In this document: piece by piece, positions 1 through 7,713 of the stretch
Numbering within the stretch: position 1 is the first letter of the stretch
How the letters are laid out: every line of letters begins with the position of its first letter
NCBI GenBank assembly: GCA_051252415.1
Contig: JBPOGA010000008.1
Location: 62,001 to 126,000 of the forward strand
Reading direction: 5' to 3'
Source of the DNA: JBPOFY01 sp051252415
GTDB lineage: Bacteria; Verrucomicrobiota; Verrucomicrobiia; Opitutales; Coraliomargaritaceae
Length of the DNA stretch: 64,000 bases
Translations under genes and position numbers: made by a program
Notes under the pieces: generated by a model
Seen by the model: the letters and a program-made list of their open reading frames with translations, nothing else
Database searches by the model: none
Told to the model about the DNA's origin: nothing

Positions 1-1
1 A

Positions 2-241
2 CATGGGACATATATGACACAAAGCGCCCCCATGCTCCCTAAGAGCGGCTCTATTCAAATCACACCTAGCGGATCAGGGACTCGTGTTGATTACGAGATC
101 GAGATAGCTGGATTTGCCAAATATTGGATGGGATTTTTCGGCATTATCTTTTGCTGGCTGATCATTCCAGCAATTCTTGTTTATCGAGCTTTATTCTACC
201 ACCCCGACCGCTTGATGAAGAACCTACTTCAAGCCATCTAG
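2..241 (+). CDS. C-terminal part of a membrane-anchored protein, 5' end outside window
   Basis: The reading frame is open back to the first bases of the window, with no in-frame stop before the first ATG at 14 and no Shine-Dalgarno-like sequence there. It is therefore probably the tail of a longer protein rather than a complete 75-aa gene. The visible part has a polar stretch rich in Ser, Gly and Pro, then one hydrophobic segment (about residues 38-62 counted from the ATG) containing FGIIFCWLIIPAILVY, and a short basic cytoplasmic-type tail ending in RLMKNLLQAI. I recognise no family. It is followed by 74 bp and then the convergent end of the first BspA-like gene. Confidence 0.5.
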   Translation, partial: HGTYMTQSAPMLPKSGSIQITPSGSGTRVDYEIEIAGFAKYWMGFFGIIFCWLIIPAILVYRALFYHPDRLMKNLLQAI

Positions 242-315
242 CTAGACGTCAATCAAGCCATAGTGCGGCCACTCTTTCGTATCGCAGATCGACCTAATAG
301 GAGAGGCTCTGTAGT

Positions 316-1671
316 TTACTGTTCCTCAACCACTAACTTCAAGAAACCACGATCCGAAGTTCGCGGGATCGTTGCGGTTCTGAGGCCCTCCAAATCTGGC
401 TCGGAGAGATCGACCACGATGGTCTCCCAATCTGCTAAGTCCTGACTCGCCTTTACTTGATATGAGATGCCCGGTGTGCTGCCGTAAAACTCCATTTGCA
501 ATGTGTCCACAGTCAGTTCCGCTTGAGGGAGTTCACTCACGGGATGATTATTCGGACTCAAATTCAGCGCATAAGACATGAGCAAAGAAACTCCATCGCC
601 GTTATGATCTTGGTCGAGAGCGGTGTCATGCGCGACATTGGCAGTAACAAGCCAGCTTGCCGCAGGATACAGTGAGGTATCAACCATCTCTGTCGAATAC
701 CCGTTCCAAGTCGGAGAAGTGAAACCAGTGCTGGTGTCGAAGTAGTAGATGATATGATCTGGAAACCTAGACGAATCAAATACATTAACCCCAAATGAAG
801 CTGGGACATCACCTAAAAAATAGATTGGAGATAATTTCCTACAGTCGTAAAACGCGCGATCTCCAATACTCGTAACACTATCTGGAATGCTGAGACTCGA
901 TAACTGACTACAGAAATAGAACGCAGAGTCTCCAATGCTAGTTACACTGCTAGGAATGTTGATACTCGTTAAGTCGTGACAGGATCTGAAAGCATTAGCA
1001 CCAATGCTAGTGACGCTGCTTGGGATACTGACACTCGTTAAAAGTCCACAGTGACTAAACGCGTCGGCACCTATACTAATGACACTATTTGGAATGGTAT
1101 ATGCCCCAGTTCTACTACTAGGGCATTGAACCAGTGTTGTTTGTGTCAGATTAAACAAAATGCCATCGATACTGCAATAAGCGGGGTTACCGGGCTCTAC
1201 AATGATGCCAGTTATGCCACTGATGCCACTGAACGCGCCGTCTCCAATGCTAGTCACACTACTTGGGATACTGATGGCAGTTAAGCCGCGACAGCCATAA
1301 AATGCGAAAGCTCCAATGCTAGTCACACTGCTTGGAATACTAATACTCGCTAGGTCGATGCAGTATATAAACGCAGTGTTTCCAATACTCGTAACACTGT
1401 TTGGGATATTGATACTCGTTATGCTACTACTTGTGGACTGGCTGCTGAATACTCCGTCTCCAATACTCGTGACAGGCAAAGTTTCAATTTCGGCAGGGAT
1501 TACAACATCACTCGGCCCGCTGTCGGAATACGCCGTGATGGTGACCGTAGTTCCATCTACAATCTCATAAGTAAAATCACCAAATTCAGCGGCAGATGAA
1601 ACAGAGGGTATACAAACAAGCAGAGATATGGCCCATCGAAGCATGACCCGATTCAAACAGTAGAATTTCAT
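316..1671 (-). CDS. secreted BspA-type leucine-rich-repeat protein (short paralogue)
   Basis: A 451-aa predicted exported surface protein. A signal peptide (about residues 1-27, hydrophobic core WAISLLVCIPSV, Ala-Ala cleavage region) precedes about nine LRR_5/BspA-type repeats of roughly 23 residues with the pattern IPSSVTSIGDxAFxxC. One non-LRR insert (VEPGNPAYCSIDG) interrupts them. The C-terminal ~110 residues hold an Asp/Asn-rich linker (DQDHNGDGVSLLMSYAL) and a beta-rich domain ending RGFLKLVVEEQ, an arrangement common at the ends of verrucomicrobial secreted proteins. I chose the start at MKFYCLNRV because the neighbouring paralogue begins there; a 12-residue longer ORF exists. BspA-type LRRs are known in surface adhesins; the ligand here is unknown. 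It is the product of a tandem duplication with the next gene. Confidence 0.85.
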   Translation of the reverse strand: MKFYCLNRVMLRWAISLLVCIPSVSSAAEFGDFTYEIVDGTTVTITAYSDSGPSDVVIPAEIETLPVTSIGDGVFSSQSTSSSITSINIPNSVTSIGNTAFIYCIDLASISIPSSVTSIGAFAFYGCRGLTAISIPSSVTSIGDGAFSGISGITGIIVEPGNPAYCSIDGILFNLTQTTLVQCPSSRTGAYTIPNSVISIGADAFSHCGLLTSVSIPSSVTSIGANAFRSCHDLTSINIPSSVTSIGDSAFYFCSQLSSLSIPDSVTSIGDRAFYDCRKLSPIYFLGDVPASFGVNVFDSSRFPDHIIYYFDTSTGFTSPTWNGYSTEMVDTSLYPAASWLVTANVAHDTALDQDHNGDGVSLLMSYALNLSPNNHPVSELPQAELTVDTLQMEFYGSTPGISYQVKASQDLADWETIVVDLSEPDLEGLRTATIPRTSDRGFLKLVVEEQ

Positions 1672-1758
1672 TACCGAATGAGTAGTCTGCGTATGTGCGT
1701 TGAGCAATATTAATTAGAGATCGTTACTACCTATAAATTAAACAATCACGAGCGAAGT

Positions 1759-3633
1759 TTACTGTTCCTCAACCACTAACTTCAAGAAACCACGATTCGC
1801 AGTTAGCGGGATCGTTGCGGTTCTGAGGCCTTCCACATCTGGCTCGGAGAGATCGACCACGATGGTCTCCCAATCCGTTAAATCCTGACTGGCCTTCACT
1901 TGATATGAGATGCCCGGTGTGCTGCCGTAAAACTCCATTTGCAATGTGTCCACAGTCAGTTCCGCTTGAGGGAGTTCACTCACGGGATGATTATTCGGAT
2001 TCAAATTCAGCGCATAAGACATGAGCAAAGAAACTCCATCGCCGTTATGGTCTTGGTCAAGAGCGGTGTCATGCGGGACATTCGCAGTGACGAGCCAAGG
2101 GGCCGCTGGATACAGTAAGGTATCAACCATCTCTGTCGGTTCCCCGTTCCAAGTTGGAGAAGTGAAGCCAGTGCTAGTGTCGAAATAGTAGATAGTATGA
2201 GAGCTAGAGGTTCCACCAAATGCAGAACTATCAATTGAAGCCGGAGCATCCCCGAGGAAATAGGTCGATGTCAGATTTGTGCAGAAGAAGAATGCGTAGC
2301 TTCCAATACTCGTAACACTGCCGGGGATAGTGATGCTAGTTAAACCGTCACAGGACTGGAACGCATTAGATCCAATTTCCATAACACCGTCAGCTAAAGT
2401 AACACTAGTTAAGCCCTCACAATAGTAAAACGCGTAGTCCCCAATACTAGTGACAGTGCCAGGGATACTGACACTCGTTAAGCCATCACAGGATCTGAAT
2501 GCGTCGTCTCCAATACTCGTGACACCACTAGCAATGCTGATGCTCGTTAAGCCATCGCAATAGCTAAAAGCGGAACCTCCAATACTAGAAACACTACCAG
2601 GGATACTGAGGCTCGTTAAGTTACCGCAGGAGTAAAACGCAGAACCTCCAATACTAGTAACACTGGTAGGGATGCTAATGCTCGTTAAGTCGCTACTATA
2701 GAAAGCGCGGTCTCCAATGCTAGTCACACTGCTAGGAATGATGTATGGCCCGATTTTTCCGTTCGGGTATAGAAGCAGTATTGATTGTGACAGATTAAAT
2801 AAAACACCATCCATACTGGAATAAGTGAGATTACCTGGCTCTACAGTGAAGCTTGTTAAGTTACCACAGTTATCGAACGCTCCTAATCCAATACTATCCA
2901 AACTACTAGGGAAACTGATGCTCGTTAATCCACTGTTTCTAAAAGCAAAGTTTTCAATACTAGTCAGATTATTCGGGATGCTGACACTCGTTAGGTTAAA
3001 ACAACCCATGAAAGCGCCATATCCAATAACAGTCACACTGCTAGGGATAGAATATGCGCCAGTTTCAGTTGCTGGAACTTGAATCAGCGATGTTTGTGTC
3101 AGATTATATAAAGCTCCATTAATGCTGGAATAAGCAGCACTTCCTGGAGCGACAGTGATGCTTGTCAAGCTAGTGCATAAACCAAACACGCTGCCCCCAA
3201 TGCTCGTAACGCTACTAGGGATTTCAACACTCGTTAAGCCAGTCCGATAGAACGCGGACTCTCCAATGCTTGTGACACTGCTCGGGATGCTGATGCTCGT
3301 TAAGTCATCACAAGAGTAAAATGCTCGGTCTCCAATACTCGTGACGCTGTTAGGGATGTTGATACTCGTAATACTGCTACGACGATAGGGTCCGTAGCGT
3401 GACACATGGAATACTCCATCTCCAATACTCGTGACAGGCAAAGTTTCAATTTCGGCAGGGATTACAACATCACTCGGCCCGCTGTCGGAATACGCCGTAA
3501 TGGTGACCGAAGTCCCATCTACAATCTCATAAGTAAAATCACCAAATTCAGCGGCAGATAAAACAGAGGGTATACAAACAAGCAGGTAAATGGCCCATCG
3601 AAGTATGACCCGATTCAAGCAGTAGAATTTCAT
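1759..3633 (-). CDS. secreted BspA-type leucine-rich-repeat protein (long paralogue)
   Basis: A 624-aa paralogue of the preceding gene. It has the same signal peptide, the same first ~60 residues (FGDFTYEIVDGT) and an almost identical C-terminal ~110 residues, but about sixteen LRR_5 repeats against about nine. Two copies of the non-LRR insert (SSINGALYNLTQTSL and SSMDGVLFNLSQSIL types) sit between repeat blocks. The 3' ends of the two genes are almost identical at nucleotide level, and the ~80 bp upstream of each start are also recognisably related (shared cgttactac and aatgagta blocks). Both gene and promoter were therefore duplicated, and the repeat array then changed length. Likely cell-surface or secreted; binding partner unknown. 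Confidence 0.85.
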   Translation of the reverse strand: MKFYCLNRVILRWAIYLLVCIPSVLSAAEFGDFTYEIVDGTSVTITAYSDSGPSDVVIPAEIETLPVTSIGDGVFHVSRYGPYRRSSITSINIPNSVTSIGDRAFYSCDDLTSISIPSSVTSIGESAFYRTGLTSVEIPSSVTSIGGSVFGLCTSLTSITVAPGSAAYSSINGALYNLTQTSLIQVPATETGAYSIPSSVTVIGYGAFMGCFNLTSVSIPNNLTSIENFAFRNSGLTSISFPSSLDSIGLGAFDNCGNLTSFTVEPGNLTYSSMDGVLFNLSQSILLLYPNGKIGPYIIPSSVTSIGDRAFYSSDLTSISIPTSVTSIGGSAFYSCGNLTSLSIPGSVSSIGGSAFSYCDGLTSISIASGVTSIGDDAFRSCDGLTSVSIPGTVTSIGDYAFYYCEGLTSVTLADGVMEIGSNAFQSCDGLTSITIPGSVTSIGSYAFFFCTNLTSTYFLGDAPASIDSSAFGGTSSSHTIYYFDTSTGFTSPTWNGEPTEMVDTLLYPAAPWLVTANVPHDTALDQDHNGDGVSLLMSYALNLNPNNHPVSELPQAELTVDTLQMEFYGSTPGISYQVKASQDLTDWETIVVDLSEPDVEGLRTATIPLTANRGFLKLVVEEQ

Positions 3634-3783
3634 TGCTGAATGAGTATGCGCAGATGCGTTTTGCGCAACATTATTAGGTAACGTTACTACTCGGAGAATA
3701 AAACGGAAACACGGACTAGAAAATGAGCAGAGTCAAAACGGAACTAACCGCCCAGATCCAGGCATGGACCATGAACTGATCAC

Positions 3784-3909
3784 TTACTTTAGCGAGGCGA
3801 CCACGGATATCTACACGAGGATCTGGGGGTGTGCCATGCGTGCCTCGATACAGGCATGGGCGAGCGCGTGACCTTAGGACACTCAGGCGTGCCTGACGGT
3901 GCAATTCAA
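3784..3909 (-). pseudogene. decayed fragment of the C-terminal end of a ridA gene
   Basis: Read on the minus strand this stretch translates to A*VS*GHALAHACIEARMA, then HPQILV*ISVVASLK and a stop. It aligns residue by residue, without gaps, to the last ~33 residues of the intact RidA encoded at 5544-5894 (AWVPEGHAPARACVEARMA and what follows). Three internal stops replace Trp, Glu and Glu. Nucleotide similarity extends to about 3909. This is a dead copy of the ridA 3' end sitting immediately downstream of mgtE, while the intact ridA lies immediately upstream of mgtE. Either a ridA tandem was split by mgtE, or a partial duplication occurred. The longer open frame over the same bases (3716-3904) is an accidental other frame. 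Confidence 0.8.
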
Positions 3910-3933
3910 ACTAAAGCGACGCGATTTACCTCA

Positions 3934-5370
3934 CTACACCAGCTTGTCGATGCACATGGAAGCAAGCGTTAGAACGAGTAGAAATCCACACATATCCGTA
4001 ACAGTGGTTAGGATCGGGCCTGATGCGAGGGCGGGGTCTTGGTTCCTCCATTTCAATAAAAGGGGCACTAAGCCACCTACACAAACGGCGATGATGGTAT
4101 TGAGCATCAAGGCTGAGCCAACGACTAAGCCTAGGTATAAGTTACTTTTCCATATCGTCGCCAGAGTTCCGAGTATGAGTCCGAGACACACGCCATTAAT
4201 GAGCCCAAGGGTCGACTCTTTATAAAATACACGCAGAAATTCTGTCGGCTTGAGCAGTCCAAGAGAGAGTTCTCGCAAACTCACACCGACAGCTTGATTC
4301 CCCGAGCATCCACTCATATCGGAAATAATCGGGAGAAACACCGCGAGTGCGATAACGGCCTGCAGCGTATCCTCATGCATCGCGATCACACTGGCAGAGA
4401 TCATATTGAGCACTATGTTGATACTCAACCATGACAAGCGACGAGTGGAACGTTGCTGCAGCGGCATGGAGCGAATCTCCTCCCGCCCCATTAGGCCAGT
4501 GACTTTCAAGAGGTCTTCTGCGGAGCGCTCCTCCATACCTTCCGAGACTGAAGCCTTGTCGGTGACTCCCAATAGTGCCCCTGACGCATCGACCACCGGA
4601 AGTCCTAGGAAGTTGTGCTTGTCGAAAATATCTTCGAGCTCAGCCAGCGTCGCATCTGCCGATACAGTGACAGGATTTGGAATCATCATTTCCTTCGCAG
4701 TCTTATCGCCTGGCGCGAACAGGAGATTGCGAACTGGCAAGACACCAACTAGTTTCTTTCTCTTTCCGACGATGTAAGCATATTGCACCTCGAAGTCTGA
4801 ATATGTGGCATAGTTCGCTCGAAGATTTTCGAGAATTTCACTAGCGGTCACATCCATTTTATAGATCAGCATCTCACTATACATGACCGACCCAGCAGTG
4901 CCCTCTTCGAAGTTCATTAGTCGACGCGCATCGAGCGCATCGCTTGTTTGCATATGGGATAGAATCGCCTCGGAATCTTCACTATCGAGCTCTTTAAGGA
5001 TATCGGCACGTTCCTCACTCGGAAGCTCTTCCACGACTGCGGCCGCTCTTTGCGGGTTCATCTCCTCCACAATGGAGATGGTCTGAATTTCATTCAAATG
5101 CTCTAGTAAGCCCGCAGCTTCCTCAGCAGTTAGGCCCTCGAAGAGCCTTTGTTGTTCAGCTTCGCTCAGCCGTGAAACCGAAAATGCGAGCTCGCCCGAC
5201 GGGATCTCCAAGACGGCCTTTACGATGCTTTCAATATCTCCAGAATCAATGGCTTCTTTGAGCTTCTTGATACTGTCCTCACTTGAAAATACGTCTGCTT
5301 CTGTATCGCCCATAAGCATCTGAATGAACATGATTAGATCAGACCACAAGGAAAGATCGGGGCCTGCCAC
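3934..5370 (-). CDS. mgtE: MgtE-type magnesium transporter
   Basis: A 478-aa (or slightly shorter) Mg2+ channel/transporter of the inner membrane. Visible domains in order: an MgtE_N superhelical domain (about 45-150, with EEAAGLLEHLNE and VEELPSEERADILKEL); two CBS domains (about 155-215 and 220-280, MIPNPVTVSADATLAELED typical of the second); a plug helix; and five hydrophobic segments from about 315 to the end. The conserved transmembrane motifs SGNQAVGVSLREL and SGPILTTVTDMCG, with the pore-region Asp, are present. In the family the cytosolic domains sense Mg2+ and gate the pore. Nearby Met codons (residues 14, 18 and 20) could be the true start; no Shine-Dalgarno sequence decides. It lies between intact ridA upstream and the dead ridA fragment downstream. 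The 173-bp gap upstream shows nothing notable. Confidence 0.93.
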   Translation of the reverse strand: MAGPDLSLWSDLIMFIQMLMGDTEADVFSSEDSIKKLKEAIDSGDIESIVKAVLEIPSGELAFSVSRLSEAEQQRLFEGLTAEEAAGLLEHLNEIQTISIVEEMNPQRAAAVVEELPSEERADILKELDSEDSEAILSHMQTSDALDARRLMNFEEGTAGSVMYSEMLIYKMDVTASEILENLRANYATYSDFEVQYAYIVGKRKKLVGVLPVRNLLFAPGDKTAKEMMIPNPVTVSADATLAELEDIFDKHNFLGLPVVDASGALLGVTDKASVSEGMEERSAEDLLKVTGLMGREEIRSMPLQQRSTRRLSWLSINIVLNMISASVIAMHEDTLQAVIALAVFLPIISDMSGCSGNQAVGVSLRELSLGLLKPTEFLRVFYKESTLGLINGVCLGLILGTLATIWKSNLYLGLVVGSALMLNTIIAVCVGGLVPLLLKWRNQDPALASGPILTTVTDMCGFLLVLTLASMCIDKLV

Positions 5371-5543
5371 TTAAAATACACTGTCGCGTCGCCAGCCTTG
5401 CAATGCGCATACGATCGACGTGGAGGCATGCCGCTTGTTCTTTTAAGAAAACATGCTGTCTCCAATCACTTCGATCGAGAACTGTTGGACTCGACGGCAC
5501 GTGAGCGGCTAAGGGCTCCACCCAAAGACTCACAACGAATCGA

Positions 5544-5894
5544 CTACTTCACCGCGGCGACTACTGAAATCTCCACGAGAAGTTCAGGGCGGGCCATGCG
5601 GGCCTCGACACACGCGCGAGCGGGCGCATGGCCTTCGGGCACCCAAGCGTCCCAGACTGCATTCATGGCGGCGAAGTCTTTCATGTCACGCACGTAGATG
5701 GTCGCCGAAAGCATATGCTCACGGTCGGATCCTGCTTGCAGCAGAAGTGCGTCCACTTTCTCAAGCATGGTCTCCGTCTGCTCAGAGATACCTTGGGTGG
5801 CGTCTGCACAAACCTGCCCACATAAATAGACCGTGTCATTATGAATGACGATTCGGCTCATACGTTGCTTTGTTTCTTGTCGTTGAATGCTCAT
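5544..5894 (-). CDS. ridA: RidA family (YjgF/UK114) enamine/imine deaminase
   Basis: A 116-aa member of the RidA/YjgF family, cytosolic trimers that in characterised members hydrolyse reactive enamine/imine intermediates formed by PLP enzymes. The family-typical stretches are visible: an N-terminal strand with DTVYLCGQV, the ATIYVRDMKDFAAMN segment, and the C-terminal block containing PARACVEARMA followed by EISVVA. The Arg of PARACVE corresponds to the substrate-carboxylate-binding Arg of E. coli RidA. I chose the start at MSIQRQET; an ORF 14 residues longer exists but adds only low-complexity sequence. The dead copy of its 3' end is at 3784-3909. Exact substrate class within the family cannot be told from sequence alone. 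Confidence 0.88.
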   Translation of the reverse strand: MSIQRQETKQRMSRIVIHNDTVYLCGQVCADATQGISEQTETMLEKVDALLLQAGSDREHMLSATIYVRDMKDFAAMNAVWDAWVPEGHAPARACVEARMARPELLVEISVVAAVK

Positions 5895-6011
5895 GCCACG
5901 CAGTGAAGCAGATCTGAAAAAAAATACCATTTTCAATATTATTTAATCCAGTAGCGTGGGTGCGTCTCAAATAGCACGTATATTCGTAAGGTTTTCCAGC
6001 ATGACGTGGTG

Positions 6012-6130
6012 CGCACCGAGACGGTGCGAATGACACTACTTTAAAGCGTCATAGGCTTTACACTGATAGTCTACAGGGTGGTGAGCTTGTCGAACCCACA
6101 AGCACAGACGCCTTCCCAGTCAAGGGAAGG
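6012..6130. repeat. hairpin-rich intergenic stretch between ridA and the htrA pair
   Basis: The gap 5895-6249 holds no gene. It contains a perfect 7-bp stem with a 3-base loop (CGCACCG aga CGGTGCG, 6012-6028) and a second hairpin (CCTTCCC agtcaa GGGAAGG, 6111-6130) followed by tgctt. The second matches the hairpin at 28806-28825 (CCTTCCC tgccaa GGGAAGG), and the aaggtgctt tail recurs near 28726, so this is probably one copy of a short interspersed palindromic repeat. Neither hairpin has a T-tract on either side that would make it a clear terminator. Confidence 0.6.
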
Positions 6131-6249
6131 TGCTTAATCTATACTCTAGGTATCCTAATCTCAGATCCAAAATATCGCGTATGCGTAATCACCAACAAGT
6201 TCGAGTCATGCGCTTGACGGACTCCTCTTATCGGTAAAGCTAACAACAC

Positions 6250-7713
6250 ATGATGTTACGCTGCCTCTGCCTACTAATAATCTTCGCCCCCTACACGCTT
6301 CGTGCTGCCGAGCCCGAAAAAGCGGTGGTGCAGATTATAAATTTCGCACAACAACCGAACTGGATCGAGCCTTGGCGCTCCTCACGTGTCGCCCAATACA
6401 CTGGCAGCGGATTCGTGATAGAAGGCGACCGTATCATGACCAACGCCCACGTTGTCAGCTGGTCGAAGCAACTCTTAGTGCGCCGCCATCAAGACCCGAA
6501 GCTCTACCCCGCTGCGATCGAATATGTCGGACATGATTGCGATCTCGCCGTCATCAAAGTGCTCGACCCTGCGTTCTACGAGGGCCTCAAACCACTCGCC
6601 ATCGGCACGCTCCCGAAAGTGCGCTCGGCGGTCACGACCTACGGCTACCCCGCTGGTGGGCAACAAATCTCTTACACACAAGGGGTTATCTCGCGGATCG
6701 AGATGCAGGCCTACTCACACATTTACAACCGCTCTCTGCTCACCGTGCAAACCGATGCCGCGATCAACCCTGGCAACAGCGGTGGGCCCGCCCTTCAAGG
6801 TGACTTAGTCGTAGGCGTTTCGTTTCAAGGCAACCCGAGTCTTGAAAATGCAGGTTTTTTCATTCCACCCGATATCATCCGCCACTTTCTCAAAGATATT
6901 GAAGACGGCAGTTACGAGGGCTTCCCCGACGCCGGAATCAGCACTGCGAGCTTACACAACCCTGCCTTCCGCAAAGCACTCCAACTTCCCGACAACAACG
7001 TCGGTGCACGAATCGACACAATCCTCCAACCTTTCCCGAAAACACACGAGCTGCTACGCGAGAATGATGTGATCCTCGAAGTCGCAGGCTACGAAGTCGG
7101 CAGCGACAGCATGATCCAATACGAAGGCAACCGCATGCACGTCGCCATACTCTTCGACGCCGTGCAACATGGTGAAACCCTCAACATGGTGATCTGGCGT
7201 GACGGTAAAAAAATCGAGATCGACCTACCTCTTTACAAAAATAATGCAGACCGGATTTCAGGCAACCAATACGACACCTTGCCGCCCTACCTTATCGTCG
7301 GCGGAGTCGTCTTCACCGAGCTCAGCAACAACTACTGCCATGCACACGGCAACGATTGGTTGAAAAACTTCCACAACCGCGTCCTCTACGAGTTGCTCTA
7401 TCGTGCAACCCAAGATGAAGCAGCCGCCCGCTCCACACCGATCGTGCTCTCCAAAGTGCTCAAGCACCCCAGCAACATCGATTTCGGAGTCTACACGAAA
7501 TCCATCCTTACTAAATTGAACGGTCAGGAAATTCATTCCATGCAGGACTTACGCGATGCACTGGATAGCAGTGAAGACGACTTTCACCGCTTCGAGTTCT
7601 TATCCGGACACGTGGAAGCGCTCCACCGCGGCGATGCCGAACAGGCAAATGCGGAACTACTCCAGACCTACCAGATTCCACAAGCCTATAGAATCGAGGC
7701 ACAAAATGATTAA
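6250..7713 (+). CDS. secreted HtrA/Deg-like serine protease with intact catalytic triad
   Basis: A 487-aa exported trypsin-fold protease. A signal peptide (about 1-19, LCLLIIFAPYTLRAA) is followed by a Deg-type protease domain with His67 (MTNAHVV), Asp98 (DLAVIKV) and Ser177 in NPGNSGGPAL. All three triad residues are in family-standard contexts. After about residue 225 comes a PDZ-like region (VGARIDTIL...LRENDVILEVAGYEV) and a longer C-terminal part including LNGQEIHSMQDLRDAL, which looks like a second PDZ-like unit, as in the Deg9/DegP-like group. Periplasmic protein quality control is the likely role. ATG codons occur at 6250 and 6253. The last 8 bases (atgattaa) contain the start of the next gene, so translation is probably coupled. 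Confidence 0.88.
   Translation: MMLRCLCLLIIFAPYTLRAAEPEKAVVQIINFAQQPNWIEPWRSSRVAQYTGSGFVIEGDRIMTNAHVVSWSKQLLVRRHQDPKLYPAAIEYVGHDCDLAVIKVLDPAFYEGLKPLAIGTLPKVRSAVTTYGYPAGGQQISYTQGVISRIEMQAYSHIYNRSLLTVQTDAAINPGNSGGPALQGDLVVGVSFQGNPSLENAGFFIPPDIIRHFLKDIEDGSYEGFPDAGISTASLHNPAFRKALQLPDNNVGARIDTILQPFPKTHELLRENDVILEVAGYEVGSDSMIQYEGNRMHVAILFDAVQHGETLNMVIWRDGKKIEIDLPLYKNNADRISGNQYDTLPPYLIVGGVVFTELSNNYCHAHGNDWLKNFHNRVLYELLYRATQDEAAARSTPIVLSKVLKHPSNIDFGVYTKSILTKLNGQEIHSMQDLRDALDSSEDDFHRFEFLSGHVEALHRGDAEQANAELLQTYQIPQAYRIEAQND

Noticed and set aside
316..3633. CRISPR-like regular repeats
   Set aside because: The ~69-bp periodicity is coding: each unit is a 23-residue LRR, with diverged codons and no spacers.
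3716..3904. 62-aa minus-strand frame
   Set aside because: It is an accidental frame over the dead ridA fragment; the fragment's own frame, with three stops, gives the clear homology.
6012..6028. Terminator hairpin upstream of the htrA pair
   Set aside because: A perfect stem, but no T-tract on either strand and the wrong position for the flanking genes.
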